From NCBI GenBank assembly GCA_001577635.1, contig LSBP01000001.1, forward strand, positions 248,001 through 312,000: 64,000 nt of DNA. The letters are read 5' to 3'. Position 1 is the first letter of the stretch, and every line of letters begins with the position of its first letter. Below the pieces are notes generated by a model. It had not been told where the DNA came from. It ran no database searches and saw only the letters and a program-made list of their open reading frames with translations. The stretch comes from Halomonadaceae bacterium T82-2 (GTDB taxonomy: Bacteria; Pseudomonadota; Gammaproteobacteria; Pseudomonadales; Halomonadaceae). The position numbers and the translations under genes are program-made. This document shows positions 19,813 to 28,870 of this stretch, one piece after another.

Positions 19813-20799
19813 ATGACGTCGCCCGCATCGCTTCGGGACCGCCTCGCCCTGGCCTGGGACGGCCTGATCATCGCCCTGGTGATCGTCAACCTGGCGCTGC
19901 TGCTGTTCGACAGCCTGTACCTGCTGCCGCCGCTGCACGACGCCTTCGCCGCCGTCGCCCCGCGCCTCGAGGCTGCCTATGCCGACACCATCCACGCGCA
20001 TTTCTTCTCCATCGACCTGGCCTTCGTCAGCGTCTACGTGCTCGACGTGCTGATCGGCTGGACGATGGCGATCATCGAGCGGCGCTATCATCGCTGGTTC
20101 TTCTACCCCTTCGTGCACTGGTACGACGTGCTCGGCTGCATCCCGCTGGCCGGCTTGCGCTGGCTGCGCGTACTGCGCGTGTTCGCCCTGCTCCATCGCC
20201 TGCAGCGCCTGGGCATGATCGACGTACGTCGCTGGTACGTGTTTCAGGCAGCCCGCAAGTATTACGACATCCTGCTCGAGGAAGTGTCCGACCGCGTCGC
20301 GGTCCGCCTGATCGGCAGTGTTCAGGAGGAGGTCCGCCACAGCAACACGCTGTCGCGTCGACTCGCCGACGAAGTGGTGGCACCGCGCAAGGAACAGCTG
20401 GTGGAGGAGATCGCCGAGCGGCTGGAGACGGGGCTCGACGGCATCTATACCGAAAACCGCGCGCTGATCGCCCGCTATGTCAGCGCCCTGGTGGGCCGCA
20501 CTCTGCAGGAAAGCCCCGAAATCCAGCGCCTGCACCGCATGCCCATGGGCCGCCAGGTCACCGGCGCCATGGACCAAGCCCTCAGCGACCTGGCCAGCCG
20601 GCTGATCCACGAAGCGGTCGGCGGCCTGCGCTCGCCGGAGTTCTCGCAACTGCTGCGCCGCGCCGCCGACAGCGGCATGGACATCCTGCTGGTCACCGAC
20701 CGGCGCAGCGAGCGCATCACCGAGCAGGTACTCATCGAAGTGCTCGAGCTGCTCAAGGAACAGATCGCCACCAAGCGCTGGCAGACCAAGTACGACTGA
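19813..20799 (+). CDS. voltage-sensor-like membrane protein without pore
   Basis: A 328-residue protein with four predicted helices in the first 135 residues. S3-like HWYDVLGCIPLAGL is followed by an S4-like helix with arginines at 116, 119, 122 and 129, three-residue spacing at first. No pore helix or selectivity filter follows. The remaining 190 residues are soluble, helical and charged. The pattern suggests a voltage-sensor domain used as a regulator or proton path, but I know no characterised homologue. It follows the thioesterase by 28 bases and may be co-transcribed. Confidence 0.6.
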   Translation: MTSPASLRDRLALAWDGLIIALVIVNLALLLFDSLYLLPPLHDAFAAVAPRLEAAYADTIHAHFFSIDLAFVSVYVLDVLIGWTMAIIERRYHRWFFYPFVHWYDVLGCIPLAGLRWLRVLRVFALLHRLQRLGMIDVRRWYVFQAARKYYDILLEEVSDRVAVRLIGSVQEEVRHSNTLSRRLADEVVAPRKEQLVEEIAERLETGLDGIYTENRALIARYVSALVGRTLQESPEIQRLHRMPMGRQVTGAMDQALSDLASRLIHEAVGGLRSPEFSQLLRRAADSGMDILLVTDRRSERITEQVLIEVLELLKEQIATKRWQTKYD

Positions 20800-20856
20800 T
20801 CAGGCTTCCATGGCCAGCACCGTGTACGGTGCCTCGCTGGCATGGCGTCGATCGCG

Positions 20857-21180
20857 CTAGCCGCAATCGGCGCCCACGATGCGCCCGTGTTCGTCCAGGT
20901 GCAGGTTCAGGCGATCCGGGCGGTAGTCCATGGTGTAGCCCTGCCCCGGACGGATCACCCGCACCTGCTCGGCACCGCTGCGTTCACGGGCCCGGGGCGT
21001 CAGCGCGTCCCGGTAGTCGCGCCCGGTCCAGTCGGCCAGGGCATCGGCATCGCAGGCCTCATCGTCCGCCTGACTCATCGGTGGCGGCGGCGGAGCCGGG
21101 GCCGATTCGTGCCTCGGCGCGCCGACACAGCCGCCCAGCAGGCCGGCGACCAGTATTCCGATCATGGTGCGTCTGTCCAT
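20857..21180 (-). CDS. I78-family peptidase inhibitor lipoprotein
   Basis: A 107-residue predicted lipoprotein with lipobox LGGC near residue 15-18, then a Pro-rich spacer and an I78 inhibitor domain. The domain reads CDADALADWTGRDYRDAL, then RVIRPGQGYTMDYRPDRLNLHLDEHGRIVGADCG, where the R-V-I-x-P-G and D-x-R-L-N patterns define the family. It should inhibit serine proteases at the envelope. ATG 21180 is preferred to the track's 21234, which would bury the signal. It is convergent with the voltage-sensor-like gene. Confidence 0.85.
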   Translation of the reverse strand: MDRRTMIGILVAGLLGGCVGAPRHESAPAPPPPPMSQADDEACDADALADWTGRDYRDALTPRARERSGAEQVRVIRPGQGYTMDYRPDRLNLHLDEHGRIVGADCG

Positions 21181-21287
21181 CCCCGTCTCCTCCCTCGTGG
21201 ACCCCGCCGCCGCGGCCACGCATGGCCGGCACATCGGGTAAACCGCTGGACGCCGCGCGGCACCCTCGATAAGGTCCTGAAATGTGG

Positions 21288-21308
21288 AGCCATCCGTCGC
21301 CGATGGCT
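21288..21308 (+). promoter_or_regulatory. inverted repeat upstream of the osmolyte importer
   Basis: AGCCATC-N7-GATGGCT is a perfect 7-7-7 dyad, 67 bases before the yehZ-like start. It overlaps a possible -10 region and may be an operator; it is untested. Confidence 0.3.
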
Positions 21309-21375
21309 AGGCTCAGTGGGATTGAGGCACGATATCGCTCATTGCACCCCGTCACCGACAAGAGGATGGAAGCTC

Positions 21376-22293
21376 ATGGTCAGGATTGGCAATGTCTTGG
21401 GACTCGTGGCCGGCACGCTGCTGGCGGCCGGTCAGGCCGTGGCGGCCGAGCCGCTGCGTGTGGCGTCGAAGATCGATACCGAGGGGGCGCTGCTCGGCAA
21501 CATGATGGTCGCGCTGCTGGAAGACGCCGGCTACCCGGTCGAGAACAAGCTCCAGCTCGGCCCCACCAACATCGTGCGCAAGGCCCTGCTCGAGGGCGAG
21601 ATCGACCTCTACCCCGAGTACACCGGCAACGGCGCCTTCTTCAGCGGCACCACCGACGACCCGGCCTGGAAGAACGCCGAGGCCGGCTACGAGAAGGTGC
21701 GCGACTGGGACCGCAAGAACCACGGCATCGTCTGGCTCGAGCCGGCCCCGGCCAACAACACCTGGGCGATCGCCGTGAAGCGCTCGATCGCCGAGGCCAA
21801 CGATCTCGACACCATGGCGGACTTCGGCCGCTGGGTGCGCGACGGCGGCGACGTCAAGCTGGCCGGCTCCGCGGAGTTCGTCGAGAGTGCCGCGGCCCTG
21901 CCCAGCTTCCAGAAGGCCTATGACTTCACGCTCTCCCAGGACCAGCTGCTGGTGCTCTCGGGCGGCAACACCGCCGCGACCATCCGCGCCGCGGCCGAAG
22001 GCACCAGCGGCACCAACGCAGCCATGGTCTACGGCACCGACGGCGCCATCCAGCCCGCCGGCCTCAAGGTGATGGACGATACGAAGGGCGTGCAGATGGT
22101 CTACGAGCCGGCCGTGGTGATGCGCGAGGCGGTCCTCGAGGCACACCCCGAGCTACCCGACCTGTTCGAGCCGGTCTTCGCCTCGCTGGACCGCGAGACG
22201 CTGCAGACGCTCAACAGCCAGATCCAGGTCCAGGGCCTGCCGGCCAAGCAGGTAGCGCATGACTACCTGAAAGACCACGGCTTCCTCGACTGA
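21376..22293 (+). CDS. osmF: osmolyte ABC importer, substrate-binding protein (YehZ/OsmF-like)
   Basis: A 305-residue periplasmic binding protein, equal in length to E. coli YehZ. A signal peptide (VLGLVAGTLLAAGQAVAAEP) is followed by the OpuAC fold: RVASKIDTEGALLGNMM, GPTNIVRKALLEGEIDLYPEYTGNG and SGGNTAAT. It should deliver glycine betaine or a related quaternary amine to the permeases. It is the first gene of a four-gene operon in the order Z-Y-X-W, as in E. coli. ATG 21376 is chosen; the track's longer ORF crosses the promoter. Confidence 0.9.
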   Translation: MVRIGNVLGLVAGTLLAAGQAVAAEPLRVASKIDTEGALLGNMMVALLEDAGYPVENKLQLGPTNIVRKALLEGEIDLYPEYTGNGAFFSGTTDDPAWKNAEAGYEKVRDWDRKNHGIVWLEPAPANNTWAIAVKRSIAEANDLDTMADFGRWVRDGGDVKLAGSAEFVESAAALPSFQKAYDFTLSQDQLLVLSGGNTAATIRAAAEGTSGTNAAMVYGTDGAIQPAGLKVMDDTKGVQMVYEPAVVMREAVLEAHPELPDLFEPVFASLDRETLQTLNSQIQVQGLPAKQVAHDYLKDHGFLD

Positions 22294-22296
22294 CGC

Positions 22297-23490
22297 GTGA
22301 ATCACGACGAACACGACGGGCCGCGGCGCATCGCCAACCGGGTGCTCGCCACCCTGCTGGTGGCCAGCCTGGCCGGCGCGGTACTGCTGCCGTTCGCCGC
22401 GATGGCGCCCAACCGGCTGGTATCGGGGGAATCGGTGTCGCTGCTGACGGCGCTGCGCCCCTGGCAGACGCTGGGGCTGGCGGCGCTGGCCGGCGCCCTC
22501 GCGCTGGCCTGCCTGGTCCGTCCACTGGGCGAACGCCGCGGCGCCCGCCTGACGCTGGTGGCCGCGCCGCTGGCGCTGCTGCTGACGCTGTACGGGCTGG
22601 GCGACTATGCCCAGCGCGCCCTGACGGACGCCTCGCCCGCGGCCCGGGTCTCCCAGGGCGCGGCCTTCTGGGTGCTGGTGTTCTGCACCAGCCTGATGAT
22701 CGTCGACGCCTTCCAGCGCCTGGGATCGTCGCTGTGGCTGCGCAGCGGCTACGGCCTGCTGCTGGTCGCCGCCGTCGCGGCACTGTTCGCCACCGGCACC
22801 TTCAATGCGCTGTCGATCCTGCGGGAATACTTCAACATCGAGGATGCCTTCGTCGACCAGTTCGTCACCCACCTGACCTTGGTCGGGCTGGCGCTGGCGC
22901 CGACCCTGGCGATCGGCCTGCCGCTGGGCCTGCTGGCGCACCGCCGCCCCGCCACGCGCGGAGTGCTGTTCAGTGTGCTCAACGTCTTCCAGACGATCCC
23001 CTCGATCGCGCTGTTCGCGCTGCTGGTGGCGCCGCTGTCGGCGCTCGGCGATGCCGTGCCCTGGCTGGGCGCGCTGGGCGTGGCGGGCATCGGCGCCGCC
23101 CCGGCGATCCTCGCGCTGATCCTGTACTCGCTGCTGCCGATCGTGCGCAACACCCAGGCCGGTTTCGCCGGCGTCGACCCCGCCACCCGCGAGGCGGCGC
23201 GCGGCATGGGCATGACGCGCCAGCAGATCCTGTGGCGCGTCGAGGTGCCGCTGGCGCTGCCGGTGATCCTGTCGGGGCTGCGCATCGTCACCGTTCAGGC
23301 CATCGGCCTGACCGTGGTGGCCGCGCTGATCGGCGCCGGCGGGCTGGGTGCGTTCATCTTTCAGGGGCTGGGCCAGTACGCCATCGACCTGGTGCTGCTG
23401 GGGGCGGTGCCGACCATCGCCCTGGCGGTGATCGCCGACTTCCTGATGCAGATCCTGGTCGCCGTCAGCCGCCCCGCCGGCGCCCGCTGA
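22297..23490 (+). CDS. yehY: osmolyte ABC importer permease (YehY-like)
   Basis: A 397-residue permease beginning at GTG three bases after the osmF stop. The N-terminal 190 residues add extra hydrophobic helices, as in YehY (385 residues), before the binding-protein-dependent permease domain. The EAA loop that contacts the ATPase is TREAARGMGMTRQQILWRVEVPLALP. It forms a heteromeric channel with the second permease at the end of the operon. Confidence 0.9.
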   Translation: MNHDEHDGPRRIANRVLATLLVASLAGAVLLPFAAMAPNRLVSGESVSLLTALRPWQTLGLAALAGALALACLVRPLGERRGARLTLVAAPLALLLTLYGLGDYAQRALTDASPAARVSQGAAFWVLVFCTSLMIVDAFQRLGSSLWLRSGYGLLLVAAVAALFATGTFNALSILREYFNIEDAFVDQFVTHLTLVGLALAPTLAIGLPLGLLAHRRPATRGVLFSVLNVFQTIPSIALFALLVAPLSALGDAVPWLGALGVAGIGAAPAILALILYSLLPIVRNTQAGFAGVDPATREAARGMGMTRQQILWRVEVPLALPVILSGLRIVTVQAIGLTVVAALIGAGGLGAFIFQGLGQYAIDLVLLGAVPTIALAVIADFLMQILVAVSRPAGAR

Positions 23491-23521
23491 GCGACAACCC
23501 CACTCATCGAGAGCCGAAGGC

Positions 23522-24556
23522 ATGATCGAATTACAGGGCCTGACCAAGACCTACGGCGACAAGACGGTCGTCAGCGACATCTCGCTACGTGTCGAACGTG
23601 GCGAGTTCAGTGTGCTGATCGGCCCCTCGGGTTGCGGCAAGTCGACCACGCTGCGCATGATCAACCGGCTGATCCCCTTGACGAGCGGGCGCATCCTGCT
23701 CGGCGACGAGGATGTCACCCGCCTGCCGGCGGAACAGCTGCGCCGGCGGATCGGCTACGCCATCCAGTCGATCGGGCTGTTCCCCCACTGGACGGTGGCC
23801 GACAACATCGCCGTGGTGCCCAACCTGCTCAAGTGGCCGAGCGCGCGCATCGCCTCGCGGGTCGACGAGTTGCTCGACCTCTTCCACCTGGATGCCGGCG
23901 AGTTCCGCGACAAGTACCCGCACCAGCTCTCTGGCGGTCAGGCCCAGCGCGTGGGGGTAGCCCGGGCGCTCGCCGCCGACCCGGAAGTGCTGCTGATGGA
24001 CGAGCCCTTCGGTGCCGTCGACCCGCTGACCCGCGAGGTGCTGCAGAACGAGATGCGCCGCGTCCACGAGCAAACCGGCACCACCGTGATCTTCGTCACC
24101 CACGACATGGACGAGGCGCTCAAGCTGGCCTCGCGCATCGCCCTGCTCGACGCCGGGCGCCTGGTGCAGTACGACCGCCCCATCGAGCTGCTCACCGCCC
24201 CCGCCGAGGCCTTCGTCAGCGACTTCATCGGCAAGGCCGACCTCGGCCTCAAGCTGCTCTCGCGGCGCTGGGTGCACCAGTACCAGCAGGCGGCGACGAC
24301 ATCCGGCGACGCCCCCCATCACTGGGAAACCGACGCGCAAGGCCACCCGACCTGCCTGCACGGCGGCCGTCCGACGGCGGATGTGCCACCGCGCGTGGCG
24401 GTCACCGATGACTGGACGGCGACACCGGGAATGACCATGAAGGAAGCCCTGTCGCGCATGGTCTGGTATCGCGTGGGAGTGCTGCCGGTCATCGACGACG
24501 CCGGGCGTCTGATCGGCGAGGTGACCCTGGAGGGGGTCATGGGGCGTCAGCCATGA
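23522..24556 (+). CDS. yehX: osmolyte ABC importer ATPase (YehX/ProV-like)
   Basis: A 344-residue ATPase. Walker A is GPSGCGKST, the Q-loop is AIQSIGLFPH, the signature is LSGGQAQRVGVARAL, Walker B is VLLMDEPFGAVD and the switch histidine is in FVTHDMDEAL. A C-terminal CBS-like piece (MTMKEALSRMVWYRVGVLPVIDDAGRLIGEVTLEGVMG) follows a variable linker. In OpuA-type importers CBS modules sense ionic strength, but only one is evident here. Its last four bases overlap the next permease gene. Confidence 0.92.
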   Translation: MIELQGLTKTYGDKTVVSDISLRVERGEFSVLIGPSGCGKSTTLRMINRLIPLTSGRILLGDEDVTRLPAEQLRRRIGYAIQSIGLFPHWTVADNIAVVPNLLKWPSARIASRVDELLDLFHLDAGEFRDKYPHQLSGGQAQRVGVARALAADPEVLLMDEPFGAVDPLTREVLQNEMRRVHEQTGTTVIFVTHDMDEALKLASRIALLDAGRLVQYDRPIELLTAPAEAFVSDFIGKADLGLKLLSRRWVHQYQQAATTSGDAPHHWETDAQGHPTCLHGGRPTADVPPRVAVTDDWTATPGMTMKEALSRMVWYRVGVLPVIDDAGRLIGEVTLEGVMGRQP

Positions 24557-25317
24557 TGGCGGCCCTGCTCCGGTGCGAACGGCGCCGCGATGCCCTACTG
24601 CCGCTGCTGAGTCTGCTGCTGGTGGCCCTGGTGCTGTTCATGGGGCGCCTGGAACCGCTGTTCCATGCCGCCTTTCCGCAGCTCGAGACACCCGTCTACG
24701 CTCGCGAAAGCTTCTGGCGGCTGACCCTCGACCACCTCGTACTGGTACTGGTCTCGTCGCTGATCTCGGTGAGCGTGGGCGTCTCTGCGGGCCTGTTCGT
24801 CACCCGTCGCACCGGGCGCGAGTTCGAGCCGCTGGTCTCGGCACTGGCGGCGATCGGCCAGACCTTTCCGCCGGCGGCGGTGCTGGCGATCGTCGTGCCG
24901 CTGGCCGGGTTCGGCTTCGTGCCGACCATCGTCGCCCTGACCCTCTACGGCCTGCTGCCGGTGGTACAGAACACCATCACAGGCCTGCGCACCGTGCCCC
25001 CCGACACCCTGGAGGCCGCCCGCGGCACGGGCATGAGCGCCCGGCAGATCCTGTGGCGCGTCGAGTTGCCGCTGGCGATGCGGGTGATCATCGCCGGTGT
25101 CCGGGTGTCGGTGATCATCAACATCGGCACCGCCACCATCGGCTCCACGGTCGGCGCCCAGAGCCTGGGCACACCGATCATCGCCGGGCTGGTGGGCGAC
25201 AATATCGCCTACGTGATTCAGGGGGCGGTGCTGGTGGGGCTGCTGGCGATCGTCAGCGACCTGTCCTTCGAACGCCTGGAACGGCGCTATCGGATCGGCG
25301 GCGAGGCTACGGACTGA
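24553..25317 (+). CDS. yehW: osmolyte ABC importer permease (YehW-like)
   Basis: A 254-residue permease with about six helices and the coupling loop TLEAARGTGMSARQILWRVELPLAM. Length and order match E. coli YehW (243). It starts inside the end of the ATPase gene (ATGA overlap), implying coupled translation. It completes the importer. Confidence 0.9.
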   Translation: MMAALLRCERRRDALLPLLSLLLVALVLFMGRLEPLFHAAFPQLETPVYARESFWRLTLDHLVLVLVSSLISVSVGVSAGLFVTRRTGREFEPLVSALAAIGQTFPPAAVLAIVVPLAGFGFVPTIVALTLYGLLPVVQNTITGLRTVPPDTLEAARGTGMSARQILWRVELPLAMRVIIAGVRVSVIINIGTATIGSTVGAQSLGTPIIAGLVGDNIAYVIQGAVLVGLLAIVSDLSFERLERRYRIGGEATD

Positions 25318-25424
25318 ACACAGGCGGCGGGGAACGACAGGAAAAGAGGTCGGAAACCGGGGAAAGGAGTGGCGCAAGGCACCAGCCCGCCCGACGGCAA
25401 GCCGCCGGGCGTGGGTGCTGACAC

Positions 25425-25556
25425 TCAGCTGGCGGAGTCCTGGATCTGCTCACCGCCCTCTTCGATGTCTTCGCCGGCGCCATGCATGGTGTTGCAGCCG
25501 CTCAGCACGCTGACACTCACCAGCGCCAGAAACATCAGTGCCGTCAGTTTCTTCAT
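25425..25556 (-). CDS. entericidin A/B family lipoprotein (copy 1)
   Basis: A 43-residue lipoprotein absent from the ORF track. It starts MKKLTALMFLALVSVSVLSG, has lipobox LSGC, then NTMHGAGEDIEEGGEQIQ. The C-N-T-x-x-G-x-G-x-D-[IV] pattern is that of entericidins, small lipoproteins first known as an antidote/toxin pair. GGAGG lies eight bases before the ATG. It sits downstream of copy 2 on the same strand; whether either is toxic is unknown. Confidence 0.88.
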   Translation of the reverse strand: MKKLTALMFLALVSVSVLSGCNTMHGAGEDIEEGGEQIQDSAS

Positions 25557-25683
25557 CTCGCGTCCTCCCTAACGGATCAATGAAGTCACCGGCGAGGCCA
25601 TCATCCGGACCCCGTTCCGGTGCGTGACAAGGCGTCACACCCCCAGCCTAACAGGCTCCGGCGGATTCTGCCCGGTGGATCCG

Positions 25684-25815
25684 CTACTTCCCGGAAGCGG
25701 CTTCCTCGATTTCCGAGCCCACCTTCTGCACATCGCGGCCGAAGCCGTGCATGGTATTGCAGCCGGCCAGGCCCGCCAGCATCAGCAGGGCCAGCGCGAT
25801 CGCTAGCTTGTTCAT
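25684..25815 (-). CDS. entericidin A/B family lipoprotein (copy 2)
   Basis: A second 43-residue lipoprotein missed by the track. It begins MNKLAIALALLMLAGLAG with lipobox LAGC, then NTMHGFGRDVQKVGSEIEEA. The shared C-NTMHG-x-G core marks it as a paralogue of copy 1. AGGAGA precedes the ATG. The 127-base gap between the two genes includes a small hairpin (AGCCT-AAC-AGGCT), so separate promoters are possible. Confidence 0.88.
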   Translation of the reverse strand: MNKLAIALALLMLAGLAGCNTMHGFGRDVQKVGSEIEEAASGK

Positions 25816-25882
25816 GGCATTCTCCTCGCGCGATTGTTGCGCCTGTTATCGCCGATCCCGGCGCTTGCCACAAGAGGCGCGA

Positions 25883-26629
25883 CTAGACCAGTACCAGGCG
25901 CAGGATGATCACCCCGATCACCGCCAGCGTCAGTCCGCGGACCCACTTGGCGCCACGCGGCCCCATGTTGACCCGCACCGCCAGCCAGGCGCCGCTCATG
26001 CTGCCCACCGCCATCAGCAGGCCGTAGGCCCAGCGGACTTGATCGTCGAGCACGAACACCGCCAACGCCGGCAAGGTATAGACAAGTATGATGAGTACCT
26101 TGAGCACGTTGACCTGGGCCAGGTCGATCCTGAGCATGCGGTAGAGCACGGCGATGAACAACACCCCCACGCCGACCTGAATGAAGCCGCCGTAGAGGCC
26201 GATGACGAACATCGCCAGATACACCGCCGGTGTCAGCCGTTCCGGGGTCAGCTCCCGGGTGTCCAGCGTCGGCTGTGGCAGCAGCATCATCAGCGAGGCG
26301 CCGACCATGGCCACCACCAGCACCGTCTCGAACACGGCGTCGGGAATTCCCAGCGCCAACCAGGCACCGCACAGTGCACCCAGCACCGCCGGCACCGAGA
26401 GCCGCAGGCCGACCCCCAGGTCCCGAGCGCCGGCGCGGCGGAAGTTGCCCACCGCGCTGACACTCTGCAGGGCGATGCTCACCCGGTTGGTGCCGTTGGC
26501 CACCTGGGGTGGCAGCCCCAGGAACATCAGCAGCGGCAGGGTCAGCATCGAGCCCCCCGCCGCCAGCACGTTGATGAAGCCGGCGGCAGCGCCGATCACC
26601 ACCAGCGCCAGCCCTTCCAGCCCGCTCAT
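25883..26629 (-). CDS. TSUP-family transporter (TauE/SafE)
   Basis: A 248-residue membrane protein with about eight helices. The start GLEGLALVVIGAAAGFINVLAAGGSMLTLPLLMFLG and the second-half GLYGGFIQVGVGVLFIAVL are the repeated TSUP signatures. The family exports sulfite, sulfoacetate or other small organic anions. ATG 26629 overlaps the stop of the TRAP permease gene (ATGA), so it is part of the TAXI transporter operon and may export a product of the imported substrate. That link is inferred from position. Confidence 0.85.
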   Translation of the reverse strand: MSGLEGLALVVIGAAAGFINVLAAGGSMLTLPLLMFLGLPPQVANGTNRVSIALQSVSAVGNFRRAGARDLGVGLRLSVPAVLGALCGAWLALGIPDAVFETVLVVAMVGASLMMLLPQPTLDTRELTPERLTPAVYLAMFVIGLYGGFIQVGVGVLFIAVLYRMLRIDLAQVNVLKVLIILVYTLPALAVFVLDDQVRWAYGLLMAVGSMSGAWLAVRVNMGPRGAKWVRGLTLAVIGVIILRLVLV

Positions 26630-28758
26630 GAGGCGGCCGTCCGTGGAGTCCGCCCCTGACGCACGCTCCAGGCGAACACGGCGGCGAAGATCGCCACCCC
26701 GGCCAGATCGAGGGCGAGCATGCCGTGCGGCCACAGCATCAGGGCGCCGATCGGGAACATCAGCAGCCGCAGCCACCATGACAGCTCATGCTCGAGATAG
26801 CCCTCGAGGCCGGCGACGATGGCGTAGATGCCGAACAGCGCCATGACGAAGACGGTGGTCATCTCCAGCGGCGTGCCGGTGATCAGCGGCGACCACACGA
26901 ACAGCAGCGGCACGATGTAGAGCCCCTTGGCGATCTTCCAGGCGGTCAGGCCGGTGCGCATCTGCGGCGTGTTGGCGATCGCCGCGGCGGCGAAGGCGGT
27001 CAGGCACACCGGCGGCGTGACGTTGGAGTCCTGGGACAGCCAGAAGATCACCATGTGCGCGGCGACCAGCGCCATGGTCAGGAAGTGCGGCGACAGCGCC
27101 TGCTCGTAGAGCTGGCTGGAGAAGGTGTCCGGTACCTTGTCGAGCAGCGCCTGGGCGTCGGCCGGGCTCATCGGCGCGGACAGCGCCTGCACCTGATCCG
27201 GCGCGGCGAGCATGAAGATGGCCTGGGCCTGCTGCGGCAGATCGCCGGCCACCAGCAGGTCGACGAGCTGGGAGTGCGCCATCAAGTTGTAGAGCGCCGG
27301 CGCCGACAGCGTCGCCAGCACGATGTAGGACGCCGTGACCGGCAGCCCCATGCCCAGGATCAGCGAGGCGATGGCGATCAGCACCAGGGTCACCAGCAGG
27401 CTGCCGCCCGCCCAGTCGGTGATCATCAGCGAGAAGGTGTTGCCGATGCCGGTGGTCGAGACCACGTTGACGATCAGCCCCACGGTGATCAGCAGGATCG
27501 CCGTGGTGATCATGTTGCGGGTGCCCTGCACCAGGGCCTCGATGATCAGCCTCGGGGTCATCGGCTGCTTGGACAGCCACGACGCCACGACCACCGAGAC
27601 GATGGCGATGCCGGCGCTGTAGGTGGGCGTGAAGCCGTAGATCAGCGCCGCCACCAGCACGATCAGCGGCAGCAGGAAGTGCCAGCCGTTCTTGAGCACC
27701 TCACCGATCTTCGGCGCATCGGGGTCGTCGAGGTGCTGGGCGTTGCTGCGCTTGGCCTCGATGCGCACGAACATCGCCACCGACAGGAAGTACAGCAGCG
27801 CCGGCAGCGCGGCGACGCCGATGATGGTCAGGTAGGAAACCTGGGTGTAGGAGGCCATGATGAAGGCCCCGGCCCCCATCACCGGCGGCATCAGCTGGCC
27901 GCCGGTCGATGCCGAGGCCTCGACGCCCGCGGCAAAGCGCGCCGGGAAGCCGGCCTTGCGCATCAGCGGGATGGTGATGACCCCGGTGGAGACGGTATTG
28001 GCCACCGCCGAGCCGGACACCGAGCCCATCAGGCCCGAGGAGAACACCGCCACGAAGCCCGGGCCGCCGACGAAGCGACCGGCCGCGCAGCGCGCCAGCT
28101 CGATGATGAACTCCCCGGCGCCCGACTTGACCAGGAAGGCGCCGAAGAGGATGAACATGAACACGTACGACCAGGAGATGCGGGCGATCGAGCCCAGCAT
28201 GCCCTCGCCGCCGATGTAGCTGCGGAACAGCACGGTTTCCCAGCTCAGGCCGGGGAAGTTGAAGACGCCGCCGACGTACTTGCCCCACCAGGCCACGTAG
28301 GTCAGCGCGATCAGGCACAGCACCGGGATGAACCAGCCGGTGGTGCGCCGGGCGAACTCGAGCACCAGCCCCACGGCCAGGATCGACACCACCCAGTCGC
28401 TGGCGTTGAAGGTCACGCCGCGGTCGTAGAGCGCGTCCTCGAAGGCCATCAGGTAAAGAGCGCAGCCGATCGCCGCCACCGCCAGCAGCACGTCGACGGC
28501 CAGGATCGCGCGCTGCGCCCCGGCGCCGGAGGGCCGCGCCAGCGGCACCGACAGCGCGCACAGCGCACCGAACAGCCCGAAATGCATGGCGCTCGTCCAC
28601 AGCGTGGACAGCGTCGAGAAGGTATTGAAATAGAGGTGCACCAGGGCGATGACGATCGCGAAGGCGAACAGGAAGCGCCCCAGCCACGGATGCGTCAGGC
28701 GCTCGTCGGCCTCCTGGGCCTCCTCGTCGCGGATCGAGTCAAGGTTCGGGTCGCTCAC
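26626..28758 (-). CDS. TRAP transporter fused permease, TAXI-type (DctQM fusion)
   Basis: A 710-residue protein in which the small (DctQ, first about 160 residues, four helices) and large (DctM) TRAP subunits are one chain, as is standard for TAXI transporters. SGSAVANTVSTGVITIPLMRKAGFPARFAAGVEASASTGGQLMPPVMGAGAF and ILGMGLPVTASYIVLA are DctM landmarks. It moves an organic anion inward with sodium ions. The binding-protein gene lies upstream on the same strand and the TSUP gene overlaps downstream. Confidence 0.93.
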   Translation of the reverse strand: MSDPNLDSIRDEEAQEADERLTHPWLGRFLFAFAIVIALVHLYFNTFSTLSTLWTSAMHFGLFGALCALSVPLARPSGAGAQRAILAVDVLLAVAAIGCALYLMAFEDALYDRGVTFNASDWVVSILAVGLVLEFARRTTGWFIPVLCLIALTYVAWWGKYVGGVFNFPGLSWETVLFRSYIGGEGMLGSIARISWSYVFMFILFGAFLVKSGAGEFIIELARCAAGRFVGGPGFVAVFSSGLMGSVSGSAVANTVSTGVITIPLMRKAGFPARFAAGVEASASTGGQLMPPVMGAGAFIMASYTQVSYLTIIGVAALPALLYFLSVAMFVRIEAKRSNAQHLDDPDAPKIGEVLKNGWHFLLPLIVLVAALIYGFTPTYSAGIAIVSVVVASWLSKQPMTPRLIIEALVQGTRNMITTAILLITVGLIVNVVSTTGIGNTFSLMITDWAGGSLLVTLVLIAIASLILGMGLPVTASYIVLATLSAPALYNLMAHSQLVDLLVAGDLPQQAQAIFMLAAPDQVQALSAPMSPADAQALLDKVPDTFSSQLYEQALSPHFLTMALVAAHMVIFWLSQDSNVTPPVCLTAFAAAAIANTPQMRTGLTAWKIAKGLYIVPLLFVWSPLITGTPLEMTTVFVMALFGIYAIVAGLEGYLEHELSWWLRLLMFPIGALMLWPHGMLALDLAGVAIFAAVFAWSVRQGRTPRTAAS

Positions 28759-28870
28759 GGCGATCTCCTGAAAACGGAAGGGCTGAACATCGACGACGAA
28801 CGCCGCGGCATGGCGCGGCGCTCGTCCAGGGCCGGATCGCCGGGGCCATGCGGCCCCGCGACCCGTGGGA

